The translations under genes and the position numbers were made by a program. From Bacteroidota bacterium (GTDB lineage Bacteria > Bacteroidota > Bacteroidia > Chitinophagales > Chitinophagaceae), in assembly GCA_023433265.1 (NCBI GenBank), contig JAEZDR010000010.1:1-29129 (forward strand): a DNA stretch of 29,129 nt. The letters are read 5' to 3'. Below the pieces are notes generated by a model. It ran no database searches and had not been told where the DNA came from. It saw only the letters and a program-made list of their open reading frames with translations. Below, one piece after another: positions 1 through 7,270 of this stretch; within the stretch, counting starts at the first letter, position 1; each line of letters begins with the position of its first letter.

Positions 1-50
1 CGGTATTCATAATACACTTTTGGCCGCAACATACAACGCGCCCAAAACCC

Positions 51-150
51 ACTTTCCCGTTTGTTCCCGATTATTCCGTTTTATTCCGAATAATTCCGTT
101 TTGTTCCCAATTATTCCGTTTTATTCCCGTTTGTTCCCGATTTTTCCAGT
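51..150. repeat. 10-bp phased degenerate tandem repeat (TTCC every 10 bp)
   Basis: Cut into consecutive 10-mers from position 51, ten units in a row carry TTCC at positions 4-7 of the unit (for example ttgTTCCcga, ttaTTCCgtt, ttaTTCCgaa, taaTTCCgtt). The flanking bases alternate between a few variants, so the array is degenerate but its phase never slips. An open frame crosses it, but its low-complexity product and lack of other coding signs argue that it is not a gene. The phase is read directly; the function is unknown. Confidence 0.8.
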
Positions 151-217
151 TTCTGCACACATCTCATTGATTAACAACAAAGGCCTGGATGGGCAGGCCT
201 CCACGGGTGGGTTGCTA

Positions 218-236
218 TTTGCTCCATTCGGAGCAA
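218..236. repeat. Isolated short palindrome of the 6.7-10 kb repeat family
   Basis: TTTGCTCC-ATTC-GGAGCAA is an 7-bp-arm hairpin followed by ggatcggtag. The same hairpin type (GCTCC-TAAC-GGAGC) and the word gaTCGGTAG/ggTCGGTAG recur in the composite repeats between 6686 and 10008, so this looks like a solitary or decayed member of that family. A second inverted pair, AGGCCT...AGGCCT, lies about 25 bases upstream. Confidence 0.5.
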
Positions 237-300
237 GGATCGGTAGCTAAATAAGTGATTTACAATGGTAGCATCGGAGAAACGAAATACCCTACCATAC

Positions 301-374
301 TACAGCCCTTGCGGAGCTCGAACCTGGCTTCTAAATCACGTGCAGGTGTAGCCGTCCTACCACCGATACAGTAT
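301..374 (-). other. Weak tRNA-like sequence, possibly a decayed tRNA
   Basis: On the minus strand this stretch has a TTCGAGC T-loop-like heptamer preceded by GG, a D-arm-like GGTG...CACC stem whose loop contains GG and ends in A, and outer arms TACTGTA/GGCTGTA that pair at five of seven positions. The anticodon stem and the T stem do not pair well, and no CCA is encoded. A working tRNA is therefore unlikely; a degenerate tRNA or chance similarity are both possible. Confidence 0.15.
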
Positions 375-426
375 TGATGTGTATTTGCCTGCATGAAGAA
401 AGGGTTTAGAAACAGTTAAGACATGC

Positions 427-502
427 TAAGGTGTATGTTAAGTGTATGTTTAAGGATGTCGTATTACCGTCGTGTGATCCTCGTATGATCCTTCCATTAT
501 CT
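427..502. repeat. 11-bp phased degenerate tandem repeat
   Basis: Units start at 427, 438, 449, 459, 470, 481 and 492: TAAGGTGTATG, TTAAGTGTATG, TTTAAGGATG, TCGTATTACCG, TCGTGTGATCC, TCGTATGATCC, TTCCATTATCT. Neighbouring units resemble each other more than distant ones, and the step is 11 bp except for one 10-bp step. No ORF uses it. Confidence 0.65.
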
Positions 503-606
503 TTAGGTTAAGTGTACTTGATCTTTATATGGTGAGCAGATAATCATGGTATTAACGCTGCTTCCTTCTTCGTAGATTACTTTTTTAATTCCATGGGCCC
601 GGCCAA

Positions 607-699
607 CAGAACGCTGCGGCATAAGCGGTGGTGGCGGTTCTTCGAGGAGTTAGCTTTGCGCTCATCGAAGCAGGGATAAAAGCAGGTCTCCCGATCTGT
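607..699. repeat. Diverged fragment of the composite repeat
   Basis: From about 636, the words gttcttcgaggagttagctt, then ggataaaagcaggtctcc match the start of the composite repeat seen at 6789, 8600, 9346 and 9740 (gttgttcgaggtgttagctt ... ggataaa.caggtctcc). Just before it, agaacgctgcggcat at 608-622 is repeated at 1028-1042. This shows that the family is not confined to the 6.7-10 kb block. Confidence 0.55.
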
Positions 700-761
700 A
701 TTGAGTATCCAATAAGCATTCATGAAATACGCTACGAAATTTACCGGGTGTTAAATATTAA

Positions 762-925
762 CTCCGCCATTTATGGCGGAGATAGAACATAAAAGAACAC
801 AAGGCTTTAGCCTTGAATGAAAATGTTGACCCGGCACACTGAAATCCGTCCTCTTGTCTAAATGCCGTAGGCATGGCAGTATGGTAGGAAGCTATTTTTG
901 TTTCTGAATTAAATGCCGTAGGCAT
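762..925. repeat. Cluster of four mini-palindromes
   Basis: Four perfect hairpins with tiny loops lie within 165 bases: CTCCGCCAT-tt-ATGGCGGAG (762-781), CAAGGCT-tt-AGCCTTG (800-815), and ATGCC-gta-GGCAT twice (863-874 and 913-925). The stems differ in sequence but the architecture (7-9 bp or 5 bp arms, 2-3 nt loop) is the same. No tract of T follows, so they are not simple terminators. The stretch contains no gene. Confidence 0.75.
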
Positions 926-989
926 GACCGTTTGCTAGCTTATCATATCAAACCCACCCGCATACCCGGTCCTATCATTCCTTCTTTCT

Positions 990-1039
990 CCGCAGCGTTA
1001 CTTTGCAAAGCCATGAGCGCAGGTAAAAGAACGCTGCGG
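990..1039. repeat. Inverted repeat CCGCAGCGTT / AACGCTGCGG
   Basis: Perfect 10-bp arms at 990-999 and 1030-1039 enclose 30 bases. The arm sequence reappears in the hairpin at 1150-1195 and in the fragment at 609-620, so it is a shared repeat motif and not a private structure. Confidence 0.7.
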
Positions 1040-1149
1040 CATGAGCGGGAGAAGCTGAGGTTTTGTAACTTGCTTTTGCTTGTTATAAACAACAGTCCGG
1101 AAAACCAGCAATCAACTGAGACTATGTTTTCATATGCAACTCTTGAATG

Positions 1150-1195
1150 CCGCAGCGTCAGCCCGCCAAAAGGCAGGGCGGGCGGGACACTGCGG
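1150..1195. repeat. GC-rich imperfect hairpin
   Basis: CCGCAGcGTC...CCCGCC pairs with GGCGGGacGGG...CTGCGG across a short aaaaggca-type loop, giving a large GC-rich stem-loop immediately upstream of the AT-rich genes at 1210-1775. Its 3' end (ggagaagg) lies about 10 bases before the small ORF start and could incidentally serve as its ribosome-binding region. Confidence 0.6.
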
Positions 1196-1209
1196 AGAAG
1201 GAATCTTTC

Positions 1210-1323
1210 ATGTCAGATAAGTTTATGGAAAAGTTCCCTTTCCCTAATAGGAAAGCCGCTTGGGATTGGGAGTTCCAACAAAATCAAATCTTACGAGGTC
1301 CATTAAATTTAAACATGCACTAA
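1210..1323 (+). CDS. Small ORF, 37 aa, unknown function (possible gene remnant)
   Basis: An ATG-started ORF of 37 codons ends in TAA only 2 nt before the ATG of the next gene. The product starts MSDKFMEKFPFPNRKAAWDW and continues with a polar, Trp- and Asn-containing tail; the composition looks protein-like and is not the low-complexity product expected of a chance frame. Base use is AT-rich like the following gene and unlike the GC-rich hairpin before it. I recognise no family. The tight spacing suggests co-translation. One reading is that it is the residual C-terminal end of a larger gene (for example a polymorphic toxin) whose partner is the next gene; this is inference from arrangement only. 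Confidence 0.4.
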   Translation: MSDKFMEKFPFPNRKAAWDWEFQQNQILRGPLNLNMH

Positions 1324-1325
1324 GA

Positions 1326-1775
1326 ATGGAAGTAAAGGATAATATTTTTGGTTGCTTTTTTAAGGTTGGATTTGACCCAAGTTTAAGCGAACAAGATTTT
1401 AAAAATCTTGCTGATACGTTTAAGGCTTATATCTGGGGAGAAAAAGGAATAAGCGATACGTTGAAGAAGCTGAAGCATGAAGATTACGGAAAGGATTTAG
1501 TGTTGGCATTGTTTCAATTTAATGTAAAGCCAACGCCCATGGAGTTGCAAAGACTAAAGGAGATAGAGCCTTACCGTAAGAATGAAAAATCAATCGGCAT
1601 CCCGATAATAGTAAATGATGAAAACTTTTTCAGCAAGTCCGAAGAAGGGCGATACAGCTTTTTAAAACAATCTATTTTGCAGAAGTTGGATTTATTAGCA
1701 GAAGTTGTAAAAAAGAAAAAACTTGATACAAACATGGAGCAGCTTAAAATGGACTTACAAAAAATCCTGAATTAA
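1326..1775 (+). CDS. Hypothetical cytoplasmic protein, 149 aa
   Basis: I chose the ATG at 1326 (MEVKDNIFGCFF) over the upstream in-frame ATG at 1260, because the 22 extra residues would overlap the small ORF at 1210-1323 and do not look like a natural N-terminus. The protein has no signal peptide or membrane segment. It is alternating hydrophobic/charged, with a Lys-rich C-terminal helix (about residues 110-149). Codon use is visibly AT-rich relative to the genes from 10 kb onward, consistent with recent acquisition. Size, soluble charged character, and position right after a short ORF recall immunity proteins of polymorphic-toxin loci, but I cannot name a family. A terminator follows directly. 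Confidence 0.7.
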   Translation: MEVKDNIFGCFFKVGFDPSLSEQDFKNLADTFKAYIWGEKGISDTLKKLKHEDYGKDLVLALFQFNVKPTPMELQRLKEIEPYRKNEKSIGIPIIVNDENFFSKSEEGRYSFLKQSILQKLDLLAEVVKKKKLDTNMEQLKMDLQKILN

Positions 1776-1795
1776 AAAATACTCACAGCAACATC

Positions 1796-1826
1796 AAAGC
1801 CCAGGCGTTCGCTTGAGCTTTTTTAT
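1796..1826 (+). terminator. Rho-independent terminator
   Basis: AAGCCCAGG-cgttcg-CTTGAGCTT forms a stem with a single C-A mismatch and one G-U pair, and is followed directly by TTTTTATTTT. It lies 20 bases after the stop at 1775 and fits as that gene's terminator. Confidence 0.7.
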
Positions 1827-1935
1827 TTTAAGAGGCTTTGCAGTTTATGTTTAGCGAAAAAAGCATTGTTACTTCCCTCAAAATCAGGACAACTAACCCT
1901 TGCTTTTCTAACTTTAGAGCAGCTTACAGTTCCTA

Positions 1936-3498
1936 TCATCGTTTAGTGCTTCCTTGTCTCTTCTGCCACAACCGGTACCTTACCACCAGGTTGAGCGATT
2001 GCAAAGTTTCACTAACCACCTCTCCTGCGGGTGTGGTGTACGTAAGATAAGGCTGCAAGCCGTACGAGTAACGCAAGCCAAATGAGAAACGCTTTACCTG
2101 GTATTCTGTTTCCAGTGTTATGTGGTGTTGGTTCTTGTAAAAGAAAGAATCAGTAAAACCGGTGGCTTTTGTGAATCCCGTAGCAGTGACCGCTGCTGTT
2201 TGCTGGTTTTTCAAAGTGGTGCGGTGCTCACTTACGGTAGCATGAAGCCAATGGAATGCAACGCCCAATCCTACCGACCAATCAGGCCTTATTTGATAGT
2301 TTAAGCTAACAGGGAGCTGGTGGTAATACGCCTTTTTCAAATGGCTGCTATTTACAATCAGATCCTTCGCCACTTTATCGTAACGTGTATGCCTTTCGAA
2401 AGCTGTTTCCTTTACGAGCATGGGAGCTGCGTATTTAAATTCAGTATGTAAAAACCATTTGCGATAATGTACACGCGTCCAAACAGAAGGTATATAATCG
2501 CTCAGGATGTTCTTACCGGCATTCATGTTATAAGCAGGAAACTTTTGTCCGGCAACAGGTATTGCCTGCTGCAATGCTATTCCGGCGCTAAGCGACAAAC
2601 CCAATGCTTTCTTCAAGCCGGTTGAATCACCTGCCTTTACACTAACTGAACTATCTGCCTGCCGTGCAGTCGTGTCCTCTGCCACCCTGGTTATAATGTT
2701 ATTCTTTGAGGTTGTAGTATCCTCGCCGGCAGGAGTAACTGCGGCTGTAACGGGATCGGTTGTTACTACCTCATCGCCTGCATCTATATTGTTGGAGTTG
2801 TCATTAGCTTTTGTGCTGGTGGTTTGTTGGGTTGTTGGGATGGCCGGCAGCATTGCCTGTTGCTTTTCAGTGGCTTCCATTGATTGTTTCTTTCCCGCCT
2901 TCCCTGTTAAATCTGCAGCAGGCGTTGGTTGCATTACTATGTTCTTATTTTCCTGCCTGCTTATTCTATCATCTTTTTGAGCGTCATGAATGCTCTTCTT
3001 TTTCGCAGTAGCGATGATCGTTTGCCGGGAAACGGAATTGTTTGTTTTATGCTCCCTCACCTGGCTTGGATAGGTGTTAGCTTGTTTCTGAGTGGACTTG
3101 TCTTCCTGTGCAACTTCGGTTTCTATGGTTGTTGTTTGAATCCCTGTATCCGGTATCTGTTGTGTCTTGTTTAAATCATTTTCTGAATGCTGGTTTGGCT
3201 CGTTTTCGCCGTTCGAGTCATTTGTGATTACAGGTGCTGTGTTGTTTTTCGAATGAGACGTTTGTGCTGTTGTTGTTGCATTTGAATTGATGTGATTAAA
3301 ATAAAACCAACCACCGGTGGTTAAAGCAGCGCCCAATAGCAGTGCACCGGCAAGCCAAAAGAACGGGATAAACCTGCGGCGTTTTGGTTTGTCATCAAGC
3401 AGTTCCTGCATTTGCTGCCAGGAAGCTTCCACGTTGGGTACAGGCAAGTCGTTCAACTGCCCGCCAAGCTTTTCTTCGAATGGTTGTTTCTTGTTCAT
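1936..3498 (-). CDS. Anti-sigma-like membrane protein with C-terminal outer-membrane-type beta-barrel domain
   Basis: A 520-aa protein in three parts. Residues 1-42 are a short charged segment ending in KPKRRR. A single membrane span lies at about 44-66. A 220-residue linker very rich in Thr, Asn, Gln, Lys and Ser follows (about 70-290). The C-terminal 225 residues show alternating aromatic/hydrophobic strands typical of small porin-like barrels and end in a strand near VVRYRLW. The gene starts 2 nt after the ECF sigma stop, the usual place of an anti-sigma factor, so the N-terminal segment probably binds that sigma. The barrel-like part resembles the Bacteroidota outer-membrane beta-barrel families. 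Combining an inner-membrane span with a barrel in one chain is odd but recurrent in this phylum. The function is inferred from arrangement. Confidence 0.8.
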   Translation of the reverse strand: MNKKQPFEEKLGGQLNDLPVPNVEASWQQMQELLDDKPKRRRFIPFFWLAGALLLGAALTTGGWFYFNHINSNATTTAQTSHSKNNTAPVITNDSNGENEPNQHSENDLNKTQQIPDTGIQTTTIETEVAQEDKSTQKQANTYPSQVREHKTNNSVSRQTIIATAKKKSIHDAQKDDRISRQENKNIVMQPTPAADLTGKAGKKQSMEATEKQQAMLPAIPTTQQTTSTKANDNSNNIDAGDEVVTTDPVTAAVTPAGEDTTTSKNNIITRVAEDTTARQADSSVSVKAGDSTGLKKALGLSLSAGIALQQAIPVAGQKFPAYNMNAGKNILSDYIPSVWTRVHYRKWFLHTEFKYAAPMLVKETAFERHTRYDKVAKDLIVNSSHLKKAYYHQLPVSLNYQIRPDWSVGLGVAFHWLHATVSEHRTTLKNQQTAAVTATGFTKATGFTDSFFYKNQHHITLETEYQVKRFSFGLRYSYGLQPYLTYTTPAGEVVSETLQSLNLVVRYRLWQKRQGSTKR

Positions 3499-3500
3499 AA

Positions 3501-4049
3501 TTACATCCTCACTTCTACGGTTTCCAACATCTGTTTCAGGCTTTTCCTGGCTTCACTCAGGTGCCATTTACTAGTGCCTTCACTAATACCCATCATTCCT
3601 GCTATTTCCTTATGACTATAGCCTTCTATCGCATACAAGTTGAAAACCCCCTGTGTGGCAGGGGGTAATCTTCTAACTAATTGCAACAATTCCGTGGCCT
3701 TGATTTTATTGAAGACATCGGCCGGTATCTCCACTTCAACAGCTTCATCTATTTCGTAGTACTGTCTCGCTTTTTGTTTAGCCTTTATGGAGTCCAGGCA
3801 ACTGTTGATAATGATTGCCCGGATCCATGTATAAAGGCTGGCCTTCCCCTGATTAAACTGGCCTATGTTCTTAAAAACCCTGAAGAAACCTGTATTGAGC
3901 ACTTCTACCGCATCTGCATCATTCTTTGTATATCGAAGGCAAAGTGTAATCATAGCCTGGTAGTAGTTCTTGTATAACTGCTCCTGTGCTTTACGGTCTC
4001 CTTTTTGACAGCCCTTGATGATACTATCCTGTTCCTTCGATTGAACCAC
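3501..4049 (-). CDS. RNA polymerase sigma-70 factor, ECF subfamily
   Basis: A 182-aa protein with the two ECF domains. Region 2 is at about residues 22-90 (core-binding and -10 recognition; LYTWIRAIIINSCLDSIKAK is the 2.3-2.4 end). Region 4 is at about 122-178, with the LPPATQGVFNLYAIEGYSHKEIA helix and the ISEGTSKWHLSEARK recognition helix. It directs core RNA polymerase to a small regulon. The start is ATG at 4049; the preceding lipoprotein gene ends 14 nt upstream, and the beta-barrel gene follows after 2 nt, so the three genes can be one transcript. Sigma activity is presumably held back by the cytoplasmic N-terminus of the downstream membrane protein. The targets are not visible here. 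Confidence 0.95.
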   Translation of the reverse strand: MVQSKEQDSIIKGCQKGDRKAQEQLYKNYYQAMITLCLRYTKNDADAVEVLNTGFFRVFKNIGQFNQGKASLYTWIRAIIINSCLDSIKAKQKARQYYEIDEAVEVEIPADVFNKIKATELLQLVRRLPPATQGVFNLYAIEGYSHKEIAGMMGISEGTSKWHLSEARKSLKQMLETVEVRM

Positions 4050-4063
4050 GCTGAAATATACTT

Positions 4064-5860
4064 TTAATTATCCCGTCTCAGCCTAAACGTACCATTGGTA
4101 ATTGTGTGCACTGCACCTCCTGAGTTGAATGTACCGCTAAAATGCCCTTCATAGAACTGTCCCATGGCTGTGGGGAAGTTTGTAAAGGTTACCTGTACAT
4201 TGGTTGCACCCTGGGTATAAGCGCTGGTGCCATTTACATACACACTCATGTAGTTATTTACAGTGTACGGAGTGCCTGTGGTTGCAGTGCTATGATTAAA
4301 GCTCATGTAAATCATTTGCATCGGGCTGTTGATGGCAGCAGATAAGCTGGTAGTGAAACCACCTGTAGGAGCATTGAAAGTATTACCGCCAATTGAATCA
4401 ACTCCGGTAAGATAATAGTTGTTGCCATTGTAGGTAAAGCTCATAAACTGTGCAGATGAAGTTCCGCAGGCAGAAATATTTCCTGCATTGGTTACCGGCA
4501 TTGTTACGTTAGTCGTAACCGGGTTGCCCTGTTGGGTTGTTCCGTTATCAACACCCAACACCTGGATAGTTGGTGAGCTGGAGCCGGGGCATTGCATGAA
4601 GTTAGTAGTGAAGTTACCGTTGGCATCCACTGCTACATACCTGTAGTTATTGCCATGAGAAATGATTGCATAACCATCGGTTACTGCATTACCTGAGCAA
4701 TTCTTAAGCGATCCCTGCACTGTAATAATAGCATTTGAAGTACCGCCCGCCAGTGCAATAGGTGCAAGCGTAGTATTTTGCGTAAACGGTCCTACGTTTT
4801 GCGTATAGATTACGTTGTGGCACTGATCCAGTACCTGCATCACCAATTGTTGGTTAGAAGGAACGAGGCCGCTTACCTGTCCAAGCGAGTCGGTGAAACC
4901 GTAACTGGAGCTTGGGTATGCACTTGCGGTAAGTTTTACAAGGGCATGTACAAGCGGTTGTGAGCCTGTTGTAATTTTAAGCGAGAGGTTTACTCCCGGA
5001 AGGTTTACATCGTAGTTCCAGAAAGAAAAATGAGATACCTGTCCTGAGTAGCTGCTGCCGCTTTTAGTGGCGCTACCTTCTTCCTGCCAGATGCCTGAAG
5101 CTTCGTCGAGGTACCACATAGGGATGGTAGCTGGTGCGCTACCCAACATAGTAGAAGGAATAGGAGCGGTTAGGGTAGCCTTGCTACCGTTTTTTACCTG
5201 CAACTTCTGGCCACCTGCTGTCTCAAGTTCTACGGCAAGCATACCGTAAGAGGCAAGCGTTACGCGGCTGCCATTCTTGTCGTCGGCCATAAGGGAGCCG
5301 GGAATGGTTTGGCTGATATCATTTGTAGTAGGATCTATGTAAGCTGCATATACATTAATAGTACCTGTATAAGCTGCACCCGAGCCCTGTAAAACGATAC
5401 CATTAGCAGGAAGGCTTATTTTGCTTCCGTTGGCAAGCGTTACATCGCCACCTGTTGTACCGTTAACAGAACCGGTAAGTGATTTCTTTACTAATTTGAT
5501 ACTTACGTTGTTTGTAGCTGCTGTGGCGCTAAAGCTTCTTAAAGCTTTGAAGTAGCCGGCTTTTTCAGCAGTTACTAATGAAGCATGTTTATCTAAAGGA
5601 GCATTGAGAATGCGGAAATAGCCTTTGGCATCGGTCGTAGCCGTTTTTATGCCTACTTTGATCAACACACCTGCGGCGGGATCATTGTTTTCGTTATAAA
5701 CATTACCCTGGATGGTTGCCGTAACGGGTTCAGGGTTTACAATGTTTGGCTGAGGGTCGGGCGTGCCGGTGTGGCTAACGTCCCTTTTACAACCGGCAAG
5801 CGTTGCCAGGAAGAAGGCGAATACTAGCAGAATTCGATTCATGAGATGGTTTTTATACAT
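4064..5860 (-). CDS. Surface lipoprotein with carboxypeptidase regulatory-like domain
   Basis: A 598-aa (or 592-aa) protein. A hydrophobic signal with lipobox LAGC places the lipidated Cys at residue 24. The alternative start at 5842 (MNRILL) would put the Cys at 18, which is more typical. Residues about 46-125 form a carboxypeptidase-D regulatory-like beta-sandwich (TIQGNVYNENNDPAAGVLIK ... TDAKGYFRI). Middle repeats are beta-rich and Thr/Asn/Gly-rich. The last ~130 residues resemble the small lipoprotein at 24866-25324, including a closing NGxFxL strand. It is probably anchored in the outer membrane and exposed, with no enzymatic motif. It lies 14 nt upstream of the ECF sigma gene in the same direction, so it may be the first gene of that unit or a sensed partner. 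Confidence 0.85.
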   Translation of the reverse strand: MYKNHLMNRILLVFAFFLATLAGCKRDVSHTGTPDPQPNIVNPEPVTATIQGNVYNENNDPAAGVLIKVGIKTATTDAKGYFRILNAPLDKHASLVTAEKAGYFKALRSFSATAATNNVSIKLVKKSLTGSVNGTTGGDVTLANGSKISLPANGIVLQGSGAAYTGTINVYAAYIDPTTNDISQTIPGSLMADDKNGSRVTLASYGMLAVELETAGGQKLQVKNGSKATLTAPIPSTMLGSAPATIPMWYLDEASGIWQEEGSATKSGSSYSGQVSHFSFWNYDVNLPGVNLSLKITTGSQPLVHALVKLTASAYPSSSYGFTDSLGQVSGLVPSNQQLVMQVLDQCHNVIYTQNVGPFTQNTTLAPIALAGGTSNAIITVQGSLKNCSGNAVTDGYAIISHGNNYRYVAVDANGNFTTNFMQCPGSSSPTIQVLGVDNGTTQQGNPVTTNVTMPVTNAGNISACGTSSAQFMSFTYNGNNYYLTGVDSIGGNTFNAPTGGFTTSLSAAINSPMQMIYMSFNHSTATTGTPYTVNNYMSVYVNGTSAYTQGATNVQVTFTNFPTAMGQFYEGHFSGTFNSGGAVHTITNGTFRLRRDN

Positions 5861-6082
5861 GTACTGCTGTAAAGAAGCAAAGGTTGGGTAAAAAGGAAAA
5901 TATTTTTCTCAGGACGCACTTAATAGCTATTGGCGGGCGACTGCGATTGCAATATGCATACCCATTATTTGGATACCAAGAGGGAAGGGATAGGTGGGGA
6001 AGACAGTTTATTGGCTGGACAGACAGGGTATTTTTAATGTTGTGTTTCCAACACCTTTCTAAATTAGAACTTATCTTGTAGC

Positions 6083-6700
6083 ATGCTTCACACCTGTTTC
6101 ACTCCCTTTCCCATCCTAACCACCGAAAGGATATTGTTGCGTAACATGCAATTGGCTGATGCTCCCGTATTGCAGCAACTCAGGTCTAACCCGGAAGTGA
6201 TGGCTTTTATCAACAGGCCTCTCATAAAAACGCTGCAGGAAGCAGAGGCGTGGGTGCAGATGATAATAGATGCACATACAGAGAATAAAGGTATTACCTG
6301 GAGTATCTGCCTATCCTCAACGCCCGGAAATAAAATTGGTAACGTTGGGTTGTGGCGGATAGATAAGGAAAACCACCGGGGCGAACTGGGTTATATGCTG
6401 CTTCCTGAATACCAGCGTAAAGGTTTCATGACGGAAGCGCTGAAAGCTGTAGTGGATTATGGTTTCCGGGTCCTCGACCTACACACAATAGAAGCGCAAA
6501 TTGATCCACGCAATGGCGCATCTGCCGCTATACTTGACAAGCTTGGCTTTGCAAGAGAAGCCTACTTCAGGGAAAATTATTTCCTTCACGGGCAGTTTGC
6601 TGACACGGCCGTGTATAGCCTGATAAATCCTTTCCATGCAAAAAACGTGGCTTCCCGGCCGGATGCGGAAGTGGCCGATTCGGCGCTCATCGCCCTGTAG
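6083..6700 (+). CDS. GNAT family N-acetyltransferase (RimJ/RimL-like)
   Basis: A 205-aa protein. It starts in the RimJ/RimL style (TTERILLRNMQLADAPVL), followed by a central hydrophobic strand and the acetyl-CoA pyrophosphate-binding region, here LPEYQRKGFMTEALKAVVDY (about residues 108-127; the usual Q/RxxGxG/A has a Phe in place of the last small residue). It then has the conserved Asn-Ala-Ser-Ala-Ile-L-LGF element (NGASAAILDKLGF). It transfers an acetyl group to an amine; the substrate is unknown. The domain is complete by about residue 187. The last ~18 residues (from NVASRPD on) are atypical, and the final codons plus the TAG stop are read from the composite repeat that begins at 6686. 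Confidence 0.9.
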   Translation: MLHTCFTPFPILTTERILLRNMQLADAPVLQQLRSNPEVMAFINRPLIKTLQEAEAWVQMIIDAHTENKGITWSICLSSTPGNKIGNVGLWRIDKENHRGELGYMLLPEYQRKGFMTEALKAVVDYGFRVLDLHTIEAQIDPRNGASAAILDKLGFAREAYFRENYFLHGQFADTAVYSLINPFHAKNVASRPDAEVADSALIAL

Positions 6701-7191
6701 GGGCGAAAGGTCGTTAGAAAATGCATTGTGACGCGGGCTATTTGCCCCATCGGGGCAAAACCTAAGACGGTAAGTTGAAACAATGTTTACCCGTTGTTCG
6801 AAGTGTTAGCTTTCGCGCACCTCGAAATAGGGATAAAACCAGGTCTGATGACCTGCTGCCGGTCTCTGCCGGAATGAAGAACATTATTACGCACGATTTC
6901 ATGTTTTGCTCCTAACGGAGCAATGGATTCATTGGTTATGATTCGTTCTACCGGCCTGTTGCCCCGATGGGGCAAATGCTTAATTAGGATTTTCGAAATA
7001 TTGTAGAGCTGGCATAAGTATTCGAGCGATACCATTCTCTCAGACCAGCTATATTGTTTACATGTAGAAATATTTCTGTTGTCTGAAGCTCATCGCCCTG
7101 TAGGGGCGAAAGGTCGGTAGAAAATACATTGTGGCGCGGGCTATTTGCCCCATCGGGGCAAGACCTAAGACGGTAAGTTGAAACAATGTTT
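6686..7191. repeat. Composite hairpin repeat: half unit (6686-6788) plus full unit (6789-7191)
   Basis: The full unit runs in this order: opening hairpin (gttgttcGAAGTG ... CACCTCgaa), CAGGTC..GACCTG palindrome, GCTCC-taac-GGAGC, TTGCCCC-gat-GGGGCAA, AGCTGG ... CCAGCT, TCGCCCC/GGGGCGA (cgccctgtaggggcga), TTGCCCC-atc-GGGGCAA, then a tail ending ttgaaacaatgttt. The half unit before it starts at gctcatcgccctgtagg, inside the GNAT gene's last codons. Near-identical stretches recur at 8600, 9346 and 9740. No protein is supported: reading frames are broken by indels between copies. Confidence 0.9.
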
Positions 7192-7270
7192 ACCCGTTGT
7201 TCGAAGAGTTACCCGTTGTTCGAAGTGTTAGCTTTCGCGCACCTCGAAATAGGTGAGAAAGCACGTCTGC
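7192..7270. repeat. Truncated composite repeat with local duplication
   Basis: The opening module is duplicated in tandem (acccgttgttcgaagagtt at 7192-7210, then acccgttgttcgaagtgttag from 7211) and the unit breaks off after the caggtct-equivalent region. The sequence then leaves the family consensus. Confidence 0.8.

Noticed and set aside
20..250. 76-aa ORF across the 10-bp array
   Set aside because: The Phe/Pro/Ile-rich product follows from the repeat itself; no start context, no homology visible.
932..1306. 124-aa ORF over the palindrome-rich left region
   Set aside because: It crosses two GC-rich hairpins and overlaps the better-supported small ORF at 1210-1323; composition is not protein-like.
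1838..2050. 70-aa plus-strand ORF overlapping the beta-barrel gene end
   Set aside because: It is an antisense shadow of the well-supported minus-strand gene.
5884..6081. 65-aa ORF between the lipoprotein and GNAT genes
   Set aside because: No coding signs, divergent intergenic position, and no conserved-looking segments.
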